From assembly GCF_034058155.1 (NCBI RefSeq), contig NZ_CP139148.1, forward strand, positions 62,001 to 126,000: a stretch of 64,000 nt of DNA, written 5' to 3'. The notes beneath the pieces were generated by a model. The model saw only the letters and a list, made by a program, of their open reading frames with translations, did no database searches and had not been told where the DNA came from. Below are positions 26,342 through 35,619 of this stretch, piece after piece (within the stretch, counting starts at the first letter, position 1; the number at the start of each line of letters is the position of its first letter). This stretch comes from Flavobacterium sp. KACC 22761 (GTDB lineage Bacteria > Bacteroidota > Bacteroidia > Flavobacteriales > Flavobacteriaceae). Position numbers and translations under genes: made by a program.

Positions 26342-28318
26342 ATGAGCGCAGCGCATAAAAACTTACATAGTAAGTTGTCTATTGGTGGTCTATTGATCAC
26401 ATTAGGAATCATTTATGGAGATATTGGTACTTCTCCGTTATATGTAATGAAAGCCATTCTTGGTGAATACGCGATAAATTCAGATATTGTTTTAGGAGGT
26501 ATTTCCTGTGTATTTTGGACTCTTACTCTTCAAACTACAATAAAATATGTACTTATTACACTAAGTGCTGACAATCATGGTGAAGGTGGAATTTTTGCTC
26601 TTTACGCTTTAGTTAAAAAAACAAAAATTCAATGGCTCATTGTACCCGCCATTATTGGAGGAAGTGCGCTATTAGCCGACGGAATCATTACACCGCCCAT
26701 CTCTATTTCATCTGCAGTTGAAGGAATCCGAGCATTCTATCCGACAATGGAAACCGAAACCATTATTTCGATTGTAATTGCCATTCTATTTATTTTATTC
26801 ACGATACAGCAATTTGGAACAAAATTGGTTGGGAAATTTTTCGCGCCAATGATGTTGATTTGGTTTGCAATGTTGGGAACTTTGGGAGCAATTCAGATCT
26901 TTCATTATCCCGAAGTTATCAAAGCAGTAAATCCATATTATGCTTACCATTTATTATCGATTCATCCTGACGGTTTTTTTGTTCTTGGCTTTGTATTTCT
27001 TTGTACAACAGGAGCTGAAGCTTTGTACTCTGATATGGGACACTGCGGCAGAAAAAACATTCGTATCAGCTGGATTTTTGTAAAAGCAACTTTAGTATTA
27101 AACTACTTTGGTCAGGCTGCATATTTAACTCATCATGAAGGAAGCACTTTACAACAATTAGGTGGCGAAAACGGAAACCCGTTTTATTTGATTATGCCAC
27201 ATTGGTTTCTTCCATTCGGTATTGTAGTCGCAACTTTAGCAGCCGTAATTGCTTCACAAGCACTTATTAGCGGTTCATTTACTTTGATTAATGAAGCGAT
27301 GCGTCTGAATTTCTGGCCAAAGGTAAAAATCAAATATCCTACTGAAGTTAAAGGGCAATTATACATTCCTTCAATTAACTGGTTATTGTTTTTTGGTTGT
27401 GTTGGAATCGTATTGCACTTCGAAAAATCAGGAAATATGGAGCATGCTTATGGTCTTGCCATTATTTTATGTATGATCATGACTACTATTTTGCTGAATT
27501 ATTATTTGATTATGAAACGTGTAAAACTGTACTTTATGGTACCGCTGATTACGATTTATTTATTGATTGAATTCAGTTTCCTTTTTGCAAATATTACCAA
27601 GTTTGCCGAAGGAGGTTACGTAACTCTGATTATTGCAATACTTTTGATTTCGATTATGACGATTTGGTATTTAGCTAAGAAAATCAATAAAAACTATACT
27701 AAAGTGATCAAAATCGACGATTATAAAAAGGTATTAGTCGAATTGAGCAGGGATTTATCGATTCCAAAATATGCGACGCATTTAGTTTACATGACGAATG
27801 CCAATCGTGTTGATGAATTGGAGGAAAAAGTAATTTATTCGATTTTGCAAAAACGTCCAAAAAGAGCTGATATTTATTGGTTCGTACACGTAAATGTTCT
27901 TGGCGAGCCTTATAAAACAGAATACAAAGTAACTGAAATTGCCAAAGACGACATTTACAGAATTGACTTTAATTTAGGATTTAGAGAGCCTACAAAAATC
28001 AATTTAATGTTTAGAGAAGTTATTCGTGACATGGTGAAACGCGGCGAAGTAGATATCACGAGCCGTTATGAATCTTTGAACAAAAACAATATTATTGGAG
28101 ACTTTAAATTTGTATTGTCTGAGAAATTCCTATCAAACGATAATGATTTAAGATGGCATGAAAATATTATCATGAACTCTTATTTCTTCATCAAAAAATT
28201 GAGTTTGTCTGAAGAAAGAGCATTTGGTTTAGATAGCAGTTCGGTTAAAATCGAAAAATTCCCGATGGTGCTTCACGCTCCTGAAAACATTGGCTTGACC
28301 CGAATTATAAAAAACTAA
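26342..28318 (+). CDS. kup: KUP-family potassium transporter
   Basis: 658 residues from the ATG at 26342 (MSAAHKNLHSKLS). The frame is open 57 bases further upstream, but a promoter element lies there. About twelve hydrophobic helices occupy residues 20-440. The signature block GIIYGDIGTSPLYV opens the first helix, and LSADNHGEGGIFALYAL and GDGI-like ADGIITPPISI follow, as in all KUP/HAK/KT proteins. A cytosolic domain of about 200 residues follows. It imports K+ by proton symport. It is a single-gene unit ended by a strong hairpin. Confidence 0.95.
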   Translation: MSAAHKNLHSKLSIGGLLITLGIIYGDIGTSPLYVMKAILGEYAINSDIVLGGISCVFWTLTLQTTIKYVLITLSADNHGEGGIFALYALVKKTKIQWLIVPAIIGGSALLADGIITPPISISSAVEGIRAFYPTMETETIISIVIAILFILFTIQQFGTKLVGKFFAPMMLIWFAMLGTLGAIQIFHYPEVIKAVNPYYAYHLLSIHPDGFFVLGFVFLCTTGAEALYSDMGHCGRKNIRISWIFVKATLVLNYFGQAAYLTHHEGSTLQQLGGENGNPFYLIMPHWFLPFGIVVATLAAVIASQALISGSFTLINEAMRLNFWPKVKIKYPTEVKGQLYIPSINWLLFFGCVGIVLHFEKSGNMEHAYGLAIILCMIMTTILLNYYLIMKRVKLYFMVPLITIYLLIEFSFLFANITKFAEGGYVTLIIAILLISIMTIWYLAKKINKNYTKVIKIDDYKKVLVELSRDLSIPKYATHLVYMTNANRVDELEEKVIYSILQKRPKRADIYWFVHVNVLGEPYKTEYKVTEIAKDDIYRIDFNLGFREPTKINLMFREVIRDMVKRGEVDITSRYESLNKNNIIGDFKFVLSEKFLSNDNDLRWHENIIMNSYFFIKKLSLSEERAFGLDSSSVKIEKFPMVLHAPENIGLTRIIKN

Positions 28319-28337
28319 CTGTTTATAAAATATTTCC

Positions 28338-28380
28338 AAAAAACACTCTTTTAAAACTTTATCAGAGTGTTTTTTTTCTT
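28338..28380 (+). terminator. Terminator after kup
   Basis: AAAACACTCT (28340-28349) pairs with AGAGTGTTTT (28364-28373), followed by a T run. Confidence 0.8.
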
Positions 28381-28440
28381 TTCAAATGAAAGTCAAGTGA
28401 ACAATCAAAATTAAAAATTTAACTTTCAATCAATTAATAG

Positions 28441-28448
28441 TACCTTTG
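28441..28448 (+). promoter_or_regulatory. -7 promoter element of the RNA methyltransferase gene
   Basis: TACCTTTG, a perfect TAnnTTTG, lies 17 bases before the ATG at 28466. Confidence 0.55.
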
Positions 28449-28465
28449 CAACTCAAATTAGAGAA

Positions 28466-29680
28466 ATGAGATTACACAGAAATTTAGTTTATACTACCAT
28501 CGATTCTTTAAATGCTATTTTCAACGAAGGAGAATATGCAGATAAAGTGGTAGCTAGAGCATTAAAAAAAGACAAACGTTGGGGAAGTTCTGACAGGAAG
28601 TTTGTTGCTGAAACCATATACGAAATTGTTCGCTGGAAACGTCTATATGCAGAAATTGCCGAGGTAAAAGAACCTTACGACAGAGATAACTTATGGAGAA
28701 TGTTTGCGGTTTGGGCAGTTTTAAGAGGCTATCCAATTCCAGATTGGAGACAATTAGAAGGAACTCCTGAACGAAAAATAAAAGGCCGTTTTGACGAACT
28801 TTCAAAAGTTAGAGCTTTAAAAGAATCTATTCCAGATTGGATGGATGAATTGGGTGTGAAAGAATTAGGCGAAAAAGTTTGGGCAAAAGAAATTGCGGCT
28901 CAAAATCAACCGGCTAAAGTTATCTTAAGAACCAATACACTTAAAGGAACTAAAGAAAACCTAAGAAACACGTTGATGGATTTAAATATCGAAACTGAAT
29001 ATTTAAAAGATCAGCCGGAAGCTTTAGTTTTAAAAGAAAGAGCAAACGTATTTTTAACAGACGCTTTTAAAGAAGGTCTGTTTGAAGTTCAAGATGCCAA
29101 CTCGCAATTAGTTGCTGGTTTCTTAGATGTTCAGCCAGGAATGCGTGTTGTCGATACATGTGCTGGAGCGGGCGGAAAAACATTGCATATGGCTTCGTTA
29201 ATGAACAATAAAGGGCAATTGATTGCGATGGATTTGTATGAAAGCAAATTGAAGCAATTAAAATTAAGAGCAAAAAGAAATGGCGCTTTTAATATTGAAT
29301 ACCGAATTATCGACAGCACGAAAGTGATCAAAAAACTGCACGAAAAAGCAGATCGTGTTTTGATCGATGCTCCTTGTAGCGGATTAGGTGTTTTGAAAAG
29401 AAACCCTGATTCAAAATGGAAATTGCAACCTGAATTTATCGATAATATTCGCAAAGTGCAGAGCGAAGTATTAGAAAGCTATTCTAAAATTGTAAAACCG
29501 GGCGGAAAATTAGTTTATGCAACATGTTCTGTTTTGCCTTCTGAAAATCAAGAACAGGTTGAAAAATTCCTAAAAACTGAAATCGGGCAACAATTCAAAT
29601 TTATTGAAGACCGAAAAATGCTGGCTTCTGAATCTGGTTTCGACGGGTTCTATATGGCACTTTTGGAACGTAAAAAATAA
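28466..29680 (+). CDS. RsmB/NOP-family RNA 5-methylcytosine methyltransferase
   Basis: 404 residues. The C-terminal class I SAM domain shows motif I VVDTCAGAGGKTLH, motif IV DAPCSGLG (Cys304) and motif VI ATCSVLPSEN (Cys354, the expected nucleophile). The N-terminal part is helical and resembles the NusB-like/RNA-binding region of RsmB. It makes m5C in RNA; 16S rRNA is the likely substrate by family, but the exact position (for example C967) is not determinable. It carries its own -7 element and a terminator. Confidence 0.9.
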   Translation: MRLHRNLVYTTIDSLNAIFNEGEYADKVVARALKKDKRWGSSDRKFVAETIYEIVRWKRLYAEIAEVKEPYDRDNLWRMFAVWAVLRGYPIPDWRQLEGTPERKIKGRFDELSKVRALKESIPDWMDELGVKELGEKVWAKEIAAQNQPAKVILRTNTLKGTKENLRNTLMDLNIETEYLKDQPEALVLKERANVFLTDAFKEGLFEVQDANSQLVAGFLDVQPGMRVVDTCAGAGGKTLHMASLMNNKGQLIAMDLYESKLKQLKLRAKRNGAFNIEYRIIDSTKVIKKLHEKADRVLIDAPCSGLGVLKRNPDSKWKLQPEFIDNIRKVQSEVLESYSKIVKPGGKLVYATCSVLPSENQEQVEKFLKTEIGQQFKFIEDRKMLASESGFDGFYMALLERKK

Positions 29681-29740
29681 ACATATTAAATTCCAATATT
29701 AAAATTCCAAATTCCAATTATTGGAATTAATCAATAAAAA

Positions 29741-29787
29741 AATCCCCAAATTCCAATCTTAATTATTGGAATTTGGGATTTTTTTAT
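29741..29787. terminator. Bidirectional terminator between convergent genes
   Basis: Two arms, 29741-29757 and 29764-29780, pair nearly perfectly (AAATTCCAAT with ATTGGAATTT at the core), with a T run after. The ATTCCAAATTCCAA phrase recurs near 34801-34850 and is a scattered intergenic sequence of this genome. Confidence 0.8.
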
Positions 29788-29795
29788 TGTAATTT

Positions 29796-30839
29796 TTACG
29801 ATTGTAAAGAGGGCTTTCTTAGCAACTTTCCATTTTCATTTTCTTTAAATTTCGGAACAAAAACAATTTCTTTTGGTTTCTCGAATTTTCCTAAAACATC
29901 AAAAAAATCAGGAGCAAAATCTTGCTTCTCACCTTCGATTACCAAAATCAATTTTTCACCTAAAACAGAATCAGGAACTCCAGTTACAAAAAATCGATTT
30001 GAAATTTTCCCAACTAATTTAGCTTCAATTTGTTCAGGAATCAGCTTCACTCCTCCACTATTGATCACATTGTCAATTCTTCCTAAGAAAACAAATTGTT
30101 TATCGTTTATCAATTCAACCAAATCATTAGTAACAATTGGCTCATCAGAAATAGAAGAAACATAAATTACCAGACAACCACGATCATCTTTTTCAATTTT
30201 CACATTCGGCAAAATCGAAAAAGCGCTTTCTCCAACCTTTTTGGCCGCAATATGCGTAATGGTTTCCGTCATTCCATACGTCTCATATATTTCGCCGTTT
30301 AGTTTTAACAATTCTGCTTCAAGAGCCGAATCGATTTTGGCACCACCAATAATTAGCTTTTTTACATTTTTCAGTTTATCAATTGAATTTTGGACCTGTA
30401 GCGGAACCATTGCGACAAAATCATATTTTTCAGAATTAAAAGCCAAAGGTTCTGTACTTGGTGCTTTGACGTCGATATCAAGCCCCAAAATTAAACTTCT
30501 CACCAGCATCATTTTGCCTGCAATAAACTGAGTTGGTAAACACAATAAAGCTCTATCTCCCGGCTCCAAACCAAAAAAATCTCCCGTTGCCAAAGCTGAT
30601 TGAATCATGGCTTGTTTTTCTAATCTCACTAATTTTGGAAGTCCAGTAGTTCCAGAAGTCGTCATTTCGATATAATCTTTATTATCAAACCAGTCCAAAA
30701 GAAATTCACCTATCGCGCGCTCATAAATATCCCCTTCTTTTATAAAGCTGTATCCAACACGGCATAAATCTTTTGCATTTAAATGATATCCGTTTATTTT
30801 AAAATAATTATGTACATTCTTATGTGTTAACTGCGTCAT
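29796..30839 (-). CDS. menE: o-Succinylbenzoate-CoA ligase (AMP-binding enzyme)
   Basis: 347 residues, a short ANL-superfamily adenylate-forming enzyme. The P-loop-like TTSGTTGLPK spans residues 60-69, then YETYGMTE and the C-terminal hinge segment FLGRIDNVINSGGVKLIP. The short N-terminus and GVPD near the end match menaquinone MenE, which activates o-succinylbenzoate with CoA. No other men genes are in the window. It lies 21 bases downstream of the CPBP protease gene on the same strand. Confidence 0.85.
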   Translation of the reverse strand: MTQLTHKNVHNYFKINGYHLNAKDLCRVGYSFIKEGDIYERAIGEFLLDWFDNKDYIEMTTSGTTGLPKLVRLEKQAMIQSALATGDFFGLEPGDRALLCLPTQFIAGKMMLVRSLILGLDIDVKAPSTEPLAFNSEKYDFVAMVPLQVQNSIDKLKNVKKLIIGGAKIDSALEAELLKLNGEIYETYGMTETITHIAAKKVGESAFSILPNVKIEKDDRGCLVIYVSSISDEPIVTNDLVELINDKQFVFLGRIDNVINSGGVKLIPEQIEAKLVGKISNRFFVTGVPDSVLGEKLILVIEGEKQDFAPDFFDVLGKFEKPKEIVFVPKFKENENGKLLRKPSLQS

Positions 30840-30860
30840 GATTATAAAATTAAAAGATTC

Positions 30861-31778
30861 TTAAATATTTATGTTACCAGTCAATTTTTCTTTCCAATTT
30901 GCCCATTTATACTTTTTGCTGAAAATAAGCAACAGTATAGGATAAACAATCACCACGGGCAATATTACATCAAGTCCTGCGGAAGGTTCAGACATATCTT
31001 TGAAAATGGAATGCGTTTGAAAAACAGTCCAATCTGACGTAACGAGCAAAGCGCCGGTCAAATTATTCGCGGCATGAAAACCAAGAGCCAATTCGATTCC
31101 TTCATCCATTAGTGTAATCACGCCTAAAAACAAACCTGTCCCGATGTAATAAAACATAATGACATATCCCATTTTTGCGACTTCGGGATTAAAAATATGC
31201 ATGGATCCAAAAATCAGAGAAGTCATCATTAGCGGAAACCATCGATTTTTGGCCAAATTGGCAAACCCTTGCATCAAATAACCTCTAAAAACATATTCTT
31301 CGGTACTGGTTTGAATCGGAATGAGCAATGTTGCAATTACAACTAAAATCAAAAAAGGGACTAACTTAAAATTCCATATAAACTTCTCAGGATCTTTTAA
31401 ATAGATCGCCCAAAAACTCAAGCCCGAAAAAATAGCCCAAATGATAAATGAAAACAAAATACGATTCCAATCTACTTTTTTTCTTGATGTTGTAACCGAC
31501 AAAAGTGTCTGTTTATGAAGGTATTTTACAACAAAACAAACCCCTGCAAACGCAAAAACAAAAGAAATCATAACCAAAAACAAAGTCAAGTTTGGCTCAA
31601 ACACTTTCAAAACTGCATTCTCTTGTGTTGGAATTTCTGTTTTATTCTTAAAACTAGAATAAAGAATAGCTACGGAAAGCGGAATTTGGCCAACAAACGA
31701 AGCCGCTATGATAATAACTGACCCAATGAGATACAGAAAAAATTTATTATGAGGTTTAATTCCTTGTTCTAAAAACAT
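30861..31778 (-). CDS. CPBP-family intramembrane metalloprotease
   Basis: 305 residues with about eight transmembrane helices. The ABI/CAAX-protease motifs are in order: EEYVFRG with Glu160, Glu161 and Arg165, GSMHIFNPE with His194, and the last motif GFHAANN. These form the metal site of Rce1-like intramembrane proteases; many bacterial members are used in bacteriocin self-immunity or in unknown processing. It is the first gene of a pair with menE. Confidence 0.88.
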   Translation of the reverse strand: MFLEQGIKPHNKFFLYLIGSVIIIAASFVGQIPLSVAILYSSFKNKTEIPTQENAVLKVFEPNLTLFLVMISFVFAFAGVCFVVKYLHKQTLLSVTTSRKKVDWNRILFSFIIWAIFSGLSFWAIYLKDPEKFIWNFKLVPFLILVVIATLLIPIQTSTEEYVFRGYLMQGFANLAKNRWFPLMMTSLIFGSMHIFNPEVAKMGYVIMFYYIGTGLFLGVITLMDEGIELALGFHAANNLTGALLVTSDWTVFQTHSIFKDMSEPSAGLDVILPVVIVYPILLLIFSKKYKWANWKEKLTGNINI

Positions 31779-31889
31779 GTAATATAATTTTAAAATGAGA
31801 ATTCAGTTTAATAAGTAAGTATTACTTTTGGCATTGCGAAAATACCTATTTTTTGCGTTAACTATCTTACAATATTTAAATATAACAAA

Positions 31890-32234
31890 ATGATACAAAT
31901 TTACCATAATCCTAGATGTGGAAAATCACGAAGCTGTCTAGCTTTTATTGATCAGTCAAAACAAGAATTTGAAATTATTCCTTATTTGACTGAAACGCCA
32001 AACTTTGATGAATTGAAAGAATTGCTTAAAAAATTAAATTTAGAACCTATTCAACTCGTTCGCATTAAAGAAAATATCTGGATTGAAAATTATAAGGGAA
32101 AAAATTTGAGCAACGACGAAATTATTCAAGCTATGGTCGAAAATCCAATTTTGATTGAACGCCCAATTGTCGTTAAAGACGGTAAAGCCATCATTGGGAG
32201 AGATCTTGATTTAGTCGCTGACTTTTTAGATTAA
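31890..32234 (+). CDS. arsC: ArsC-family (thioredoxin-fold) reductase
   Basis: 114 residues. The active-site phosphate loop is YHNPRCGKSRS with Cys10, and the arginines of the ArsC triad are present in LVRIKE, IERPIVV and IIGR. This matches glutaredoxin-dependent arsenate reductases (E. coli R773 ArsC type). No arsenite pump or ArsR repressor is adjacent, so a housekeeping or Spx-like role is possible, and the arsenate call is moderate. Confidence 0.8.
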   Translation: MIQIYHNPRCGKSRSCLAFIDQSKQEFEIIPYLTETPNFDELKELLKKLNLEPIQLVRIKENIWIENYKGKNLSNDEIIQAMVENPILIERPIVVKDGKAIIGRDLDLVADFLD

Positions 32235-32329
32235 TTACAAATTATTCAAATTAACATTTTTTTGTGATTTCCTCTTTAAACCTGGAGCCATATTTGGTGT
32301 CTAAAGAGCAAATGAAACCAAAAATAACA

Positions 32330-34789
32330 ATGAAAAAAATCAAATTTGCTGTATTGCTTGTGCTTTTTTTTGCAAGTTTTTACAACTATGCACAACAGGC
32401 GCCTCCTGGTAAAAACAAGGTAAAAGTTACTGGAAAAGTTTTTGAAAAGGTTAGCAAACAACCACTTGAATACGCTACAATATCGCTTATGGCACCAAAC
32501 GACACAAAGGTTGTTGCTGGCGGAATCACCAATCCAAAAGGTGAATTTGAAGTTGCTGTAGCACCTGGAACTTATGATATCAAGGTAGAATTCATTTCAT
32601 TTAAATCAACTGAAATCAAAGGAAAAAATATTTCTGGCGACACTAATTTAGGCGTTGTAAATTTATCAGAAGATGCAGCACAATTGAATGAAGTTGTCGT
32701 TCGTGCAGAAAAATCGACTGTAGAAATAAAACTAGATAAAAAAGTTTACAGCGTGGGTCAAGACATGATGGTAAAAGGAGGGACTGTAAGTGACGTTCTT
32801 GACAATGTGCCATCTGTTTCTGTTGATACTGAAGGAAACGTAAGTTTGAGAGGAAGTGACAATATTAGAATTTTAATTGACGGACGACCTTCAAACGCTA
32901 TTAATATTGCAGAAGCTTTACGTCAACTTCCTGCTGACGCAATTGACAAAGTAGAAGTTATCACCAATCCATCGGCTCGTTATGATGCTGAAGGTGGATC
33001 TGGATTAATCAATATCATTCTTAAAAAAGGAAAAAATCAAGGTTTTAACGGAACTTTTATCGCCTCGACAGGTATTCCTGAAACTTACGGATTAAGTGGT
33101 AATTTAAACTACAAAACCGAAAAATTAAATTACTTCACCACTTTAGGATATAATCACAGAACAAATGAAGGTGCTGGTTTAACCAACACTGAATATTTGA
33201 ATGCTGACGGAACGCCTAAAGGTTTCCTTGATGAAGACCGCGACACTAAAAGAGAATCTGACGGTTTTAATGGAAGAGCCGGAATCGAATGGACTGTAGC
33301 ACCAAACACCTATTGGACAAATGCTATTAACTACCAAAAAAATTCAGGCGACACAAGAGACTTGATTAATTATTACAATTACGATGCTGCTCACGCTTTT
33401 ACAGGAACTTCTTTCCGTCTAAACAATGGAGATACAGGAAGCCAAAACGTTGAGTACACTTCGAACTTAATCAAAAACTTCAACGATAAAGGACATAAAC
33501 TTACTGCCGATTTATCTATTTCTAAAAACGACGACAACAGCAATAGTACGATTACTGCTTCGCCAAACTATAATACTACTTTAAACGATCAAGTTCAAAA
33601 GCAGGTATTATTTCAAGCTGATTATGTTTTGCCATTAGGAAAAGGAAGTCAGTTTGAAGCTGGATATAAAGGAAGTTTTGGAGATTTGAACAACGAATAT
33701 TTTGTAACTGATGAAAATGGCGCTAAAGATCCAAATCTGTCAAATACTTTAGAATACAAAGAAAACATCAATGCTCTTTACACGCAATATGGTTTCAAAG
33801 TAAATAAATTCTCGTACTTATTTGGTCTTCGTTGGGAGGATACAAATATCCATGTAAATTTATTAGAGACGAATGATTTCAACACTAAAAAATACAACAA
33901 CTTGTTCCCAAGTGCATTTATTAGTTATGAACTTTCAGACCAAAGCAGTTTTTCAGCTAGTTACAGCAAGCGTTTAACAAGACCAAGAGGACGTTTCATG
34001 AATCCAGCGGTAAACTATTCAAGTAATATCAATATTTTTCAGGGAAATCCTGATCTAGATCCATCATTGACAGACAAATATGATATTGGATATATTAAAC
34101 GTTGGGATAAATTAACGTTCAATACATCTGCTTATTTTGAAGACACAAAAGATGTTTTCAGTTTTGTCCGTACGCCAAACGGAAATGTAGTAAACGGCAT
34201 TCCGGTTATTTTAAACCGTCCGATCAATCTTGGAAAAGAGCAAAAATTTGGTTTTGAATTTACTTTAAATTATACACCATTTAAAATCTGGAGAATCAAC
34301 AGTAACTTCAACTTTTACAACGTAAAAACAACTGGAGAAAACACTTATGTTGATTTCAACGGAAATACAGTAATACAAAATCTTGACAATCAAGCCAACA
34401 CTTGGTTTGCGAGAATCAACTCAAAATTGACTTTGCCATACAAAATCGATTGGCAGTTGAGTGCAAACTACAACGGTTCACAAAAAACAGCTCAAGGAAA
34501 AAACCTAGATATGTTTGGTATGAACACAGCACTCAGTAAAGATGTCTTAAAAGACAAAGCAACGGTTGCTTTCAACATCAGCGATATTTTCAACTCAAGA
34601 ATTATGAGATCATATACGTATCTTCAAAATTCGACAACACTTGAAAGCCAAACCGCTTATAGCGAAATGCAGTTCCGTAAACGTCAATTCAACTTATCGT
34701 TTACGTACCGTTTCAACAAGCCTAAAGGTGAAAGAGACAAAAATGCAGCTCCAAGAGAAGGAGACGGCGGAGGAGAATTCCCTGGATAA
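32330..34789 (+). CDS. TonB-linked outer-membrane beta-barrel protein (CarboxypepD_reg and barrel family 3)
   Basis: About 819 residues from the ATG at 32330, where a signal peptide begins (MKKIKFAVLL, ending FYNYAQQ). An earlier in-frame ATG at 32312 is possible, but reading from 32264 is unlikely. Residues 30-120 form a carboxypeptidase-regulatory-like domain (VTGKVFEKVSKQPLEYATI), then a plug-like domain with the LDNVPSVSVDTEGNVSLRGS block, then a large barrel. It belongs to the same family as the protein at 43027-45459. These are outer-membrane channels whose substrate is usually unknown. It ends with a Gly/Arg/Asp-rich tail. Confidence 0.85.
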   Translation: MKKIKFAVLLVLFFASFYNYAQQAPPGKNKVKVTGKVFEKVSKQPLEYATISLMAPNDTKVVAGGITNPKGEFEVAVAPGTYDIKVEFISFKSTEIKGKNISGDTNLGVVNLSEDAAQLNEVVVRAEKSTVEIKLDKKVYSVGQDMMVKGGTVSDVLDNVPSVSVDTEGNVSLRGSDNIRILIDGRPSNAINIAEALRQLPADAIDKVEVITNPSARYDAEGGSGLINIILKKGKNQGFNGTFIASTGIPETYGLSGNLNYKTEKLNYFTTLGYNHRTNEGAGLTNTEYLNADGTPKGFLDEDRDTKRESDGFNGRAGIEWTVAPNTYWTNAINYQKNSGDTRDLINYYNYDAAHAFTGTSFRLNNGDTGSQNVEYTSNLIKNFNDKGHKLTADLSISKNDDNSNSTITASPNYNTTLNDQVQKQVLFQADYVLPLGKGSQFEAGYKGSFGDLNNEYFVTDENGAKDPNLSNTLEYKENINALYTQYGFKVNKFSYLFGLRWEDTNIHVNLLETNDFNTKKYNNLFPSAFISYELSDQSSFSASYSKRLTRPRGRFMNPAVNYSSNINIFQGNPDLDPSLTDKYDIGYIKRWDKLTFNTSAYFEDTKDVFSFVRTPNGNVVNGIPVILNRPINLGKEQKFGFEFTLNYTPFKIWRINSNFNFYNVKTTGENTYVDFNGNTVIQNLDNQANTWFARINSKLTLPYKIDWQLSANYNGSQKTAQGKNLDMFGMNTALSKDVLKDKATVAFNISDIFNSRIMRSYTYLQNSTTLESQTAYSEMQFRKRQFNLSFTYRFNKPKGERDKNAAPREGDGGGEFPG

Positions 34790-34813
34790 TATTGGTTAAA
34801 TTCCAAATATTTA

Positions 34814-34861
34814 AAAATCCAAATTCTAAGTTTAAAACTGGAATTTGGATTTTTTTTTAAA
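34814..34861 (+). terminator. Terminator after the outer-membrane barrel gene
   Basis: AAATCCAAATTC (34815-34826) pairs with GAATTTGGATTT (34840-34851), followed by a T run. Confidence 0.75.
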
Positions 34862-34880
34862 TGAATCCTAATTTATACAG

Positions 34881-34913
34881 AAACCCGACAGGTTTTTAAA
34901 ACCTGTCGGGTTT
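34881..34913. repeat. Perfect 15-bp palindrome with a 3-base loop
   Basis: AAACCCGACAGGTTT at 34881-34895 pairs without mismatch with AAACCTGTCGGGTTT at 34899-34913. It is in a gene-free stretch and has no long T run, so it is more likely a dispersed repeat than a terminator. Confidence 0.65.
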
Positions 34914-34992
34914 AATACTTCAACTGGATTTGGAATTTGTAATTTGATCCCGAAACCTCGGGATGGAATTTGGAATTTCCTTTTTTTAGAAT

Positions 34993-35031
34993 AAAAAAAA
35001 AAAAAAGGACTCACAATAGTGGTCCTTTTTT
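34993..35031. terminator. Terminator for the small minus-strand gene
   Basis: AAAAAGGAC (35002-35010) pairs with GTCCTTTTT (35022-35030). It has long A and T runs on both sides, and lies 18 bases after the stop of the gene at 35049-35222. Confidence 0.75.
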
Positions 35032-35048
35032 ATGAAATCAATTTAAAA

Positions 35049-35222
35049 TTAAATTGATTGTTCTTCTTGTCTTCTTTTAGCTCTCTTTTCTTTGAACATT
35101 TCCCAGCTAGCACCCGTAACCCAATAAGATACGAAACCAACCAAGAAAAACATTAACCAAAACCCTATAGTTAGTATGGTTAAGAAAAGTAAAAAGCCTA
35201 AGTACTGTGAAAATTCAAACAT
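35049..35222 (-). CDS. Small membrane protein with two hydrophobic helices (57 residues)
   Basis: ATG at 35222 and TAA at 35049 give 57 residues, starting MFEFSQYLGFLLFLTILT. One long or two short hydrophobic helices (8-20 and 21-36) are followed by a basic cytoplasmic tail (MFKEKRAKRRQEEQS). The coding frame is clean and a proper terminator sits after it. I do not recognise a family; such proteins are common in Flavobacteria and have no known role. Confidence 0.7.
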   Translation of the reverse strand: MFEFSQYLGFLLFLTILTIGFWLMFFLVGFVSYWVTGASWEMFKEKRAKRRQEEQSI

Positions 35223-35397
35223 GTTTTCCGGAATTTTTGAATGTTACGACAAATGTAGCGTATAAATTCGTCCTTGGCAATAAAAACTAAATCAATTTTC
35301 GTTAAATAACATTTATCCGTATATTTATACTCATTTTAAATAAGGATTTTTTCCGAATATTATTCAACTCTCTAATTAAGAAGAATATGAGTATTTT

Positions 35398-35565
35398 AAG
35401 GAGCTGATACCTGCTGTCCGCTATATCTTTTTGTTTTTAAAGAAAAAACAAAAAGGATGTCGCTCCCATCAGGGCTATGGCACTCGTTTTCAAAAGAAAT
35501 TTATAAAAAAAAAATCCGTTTCAATCAGCGTTTTACGAAGTAAATCAGCGTCATCCGCGTTCCAT
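35398..35565. repeat. Two dispersed Flavobacteria-type intergenic repeats in tandem
   Basis: Block A (35398-35482) holds the phrases AAGGAGCTGATACCTGCTGT, CCGCTATATC and ATCAGGGCTATGGCA, with an internal hairpin TCTTTTTGTTTTT / AAAAACAAAAAGGA. Block B (35513-35565) holds AATCCGTTTCAATCAGCG and TCAGCGTCATCCGCGTTCCA. From memory, both look like sequences that recur in intergenic DNA of Flavobacteriia. The rest of the 35223-35619 gap holds no ORF that I can support. Confidence 0.5.
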
Positions 35566-35619
35566 TTACCTCAACAGATATAACTCACATTTTCCAAATA
35601 ACATTTTACAAACAACATA

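Noticed and set aside
29741-34861. ATTCCAAATTCCAA blocks as a mobile element
   Set aside because: The two copies coincide with good terminator hairpins and are better explained as terminator sequences, although they may be dispersed.
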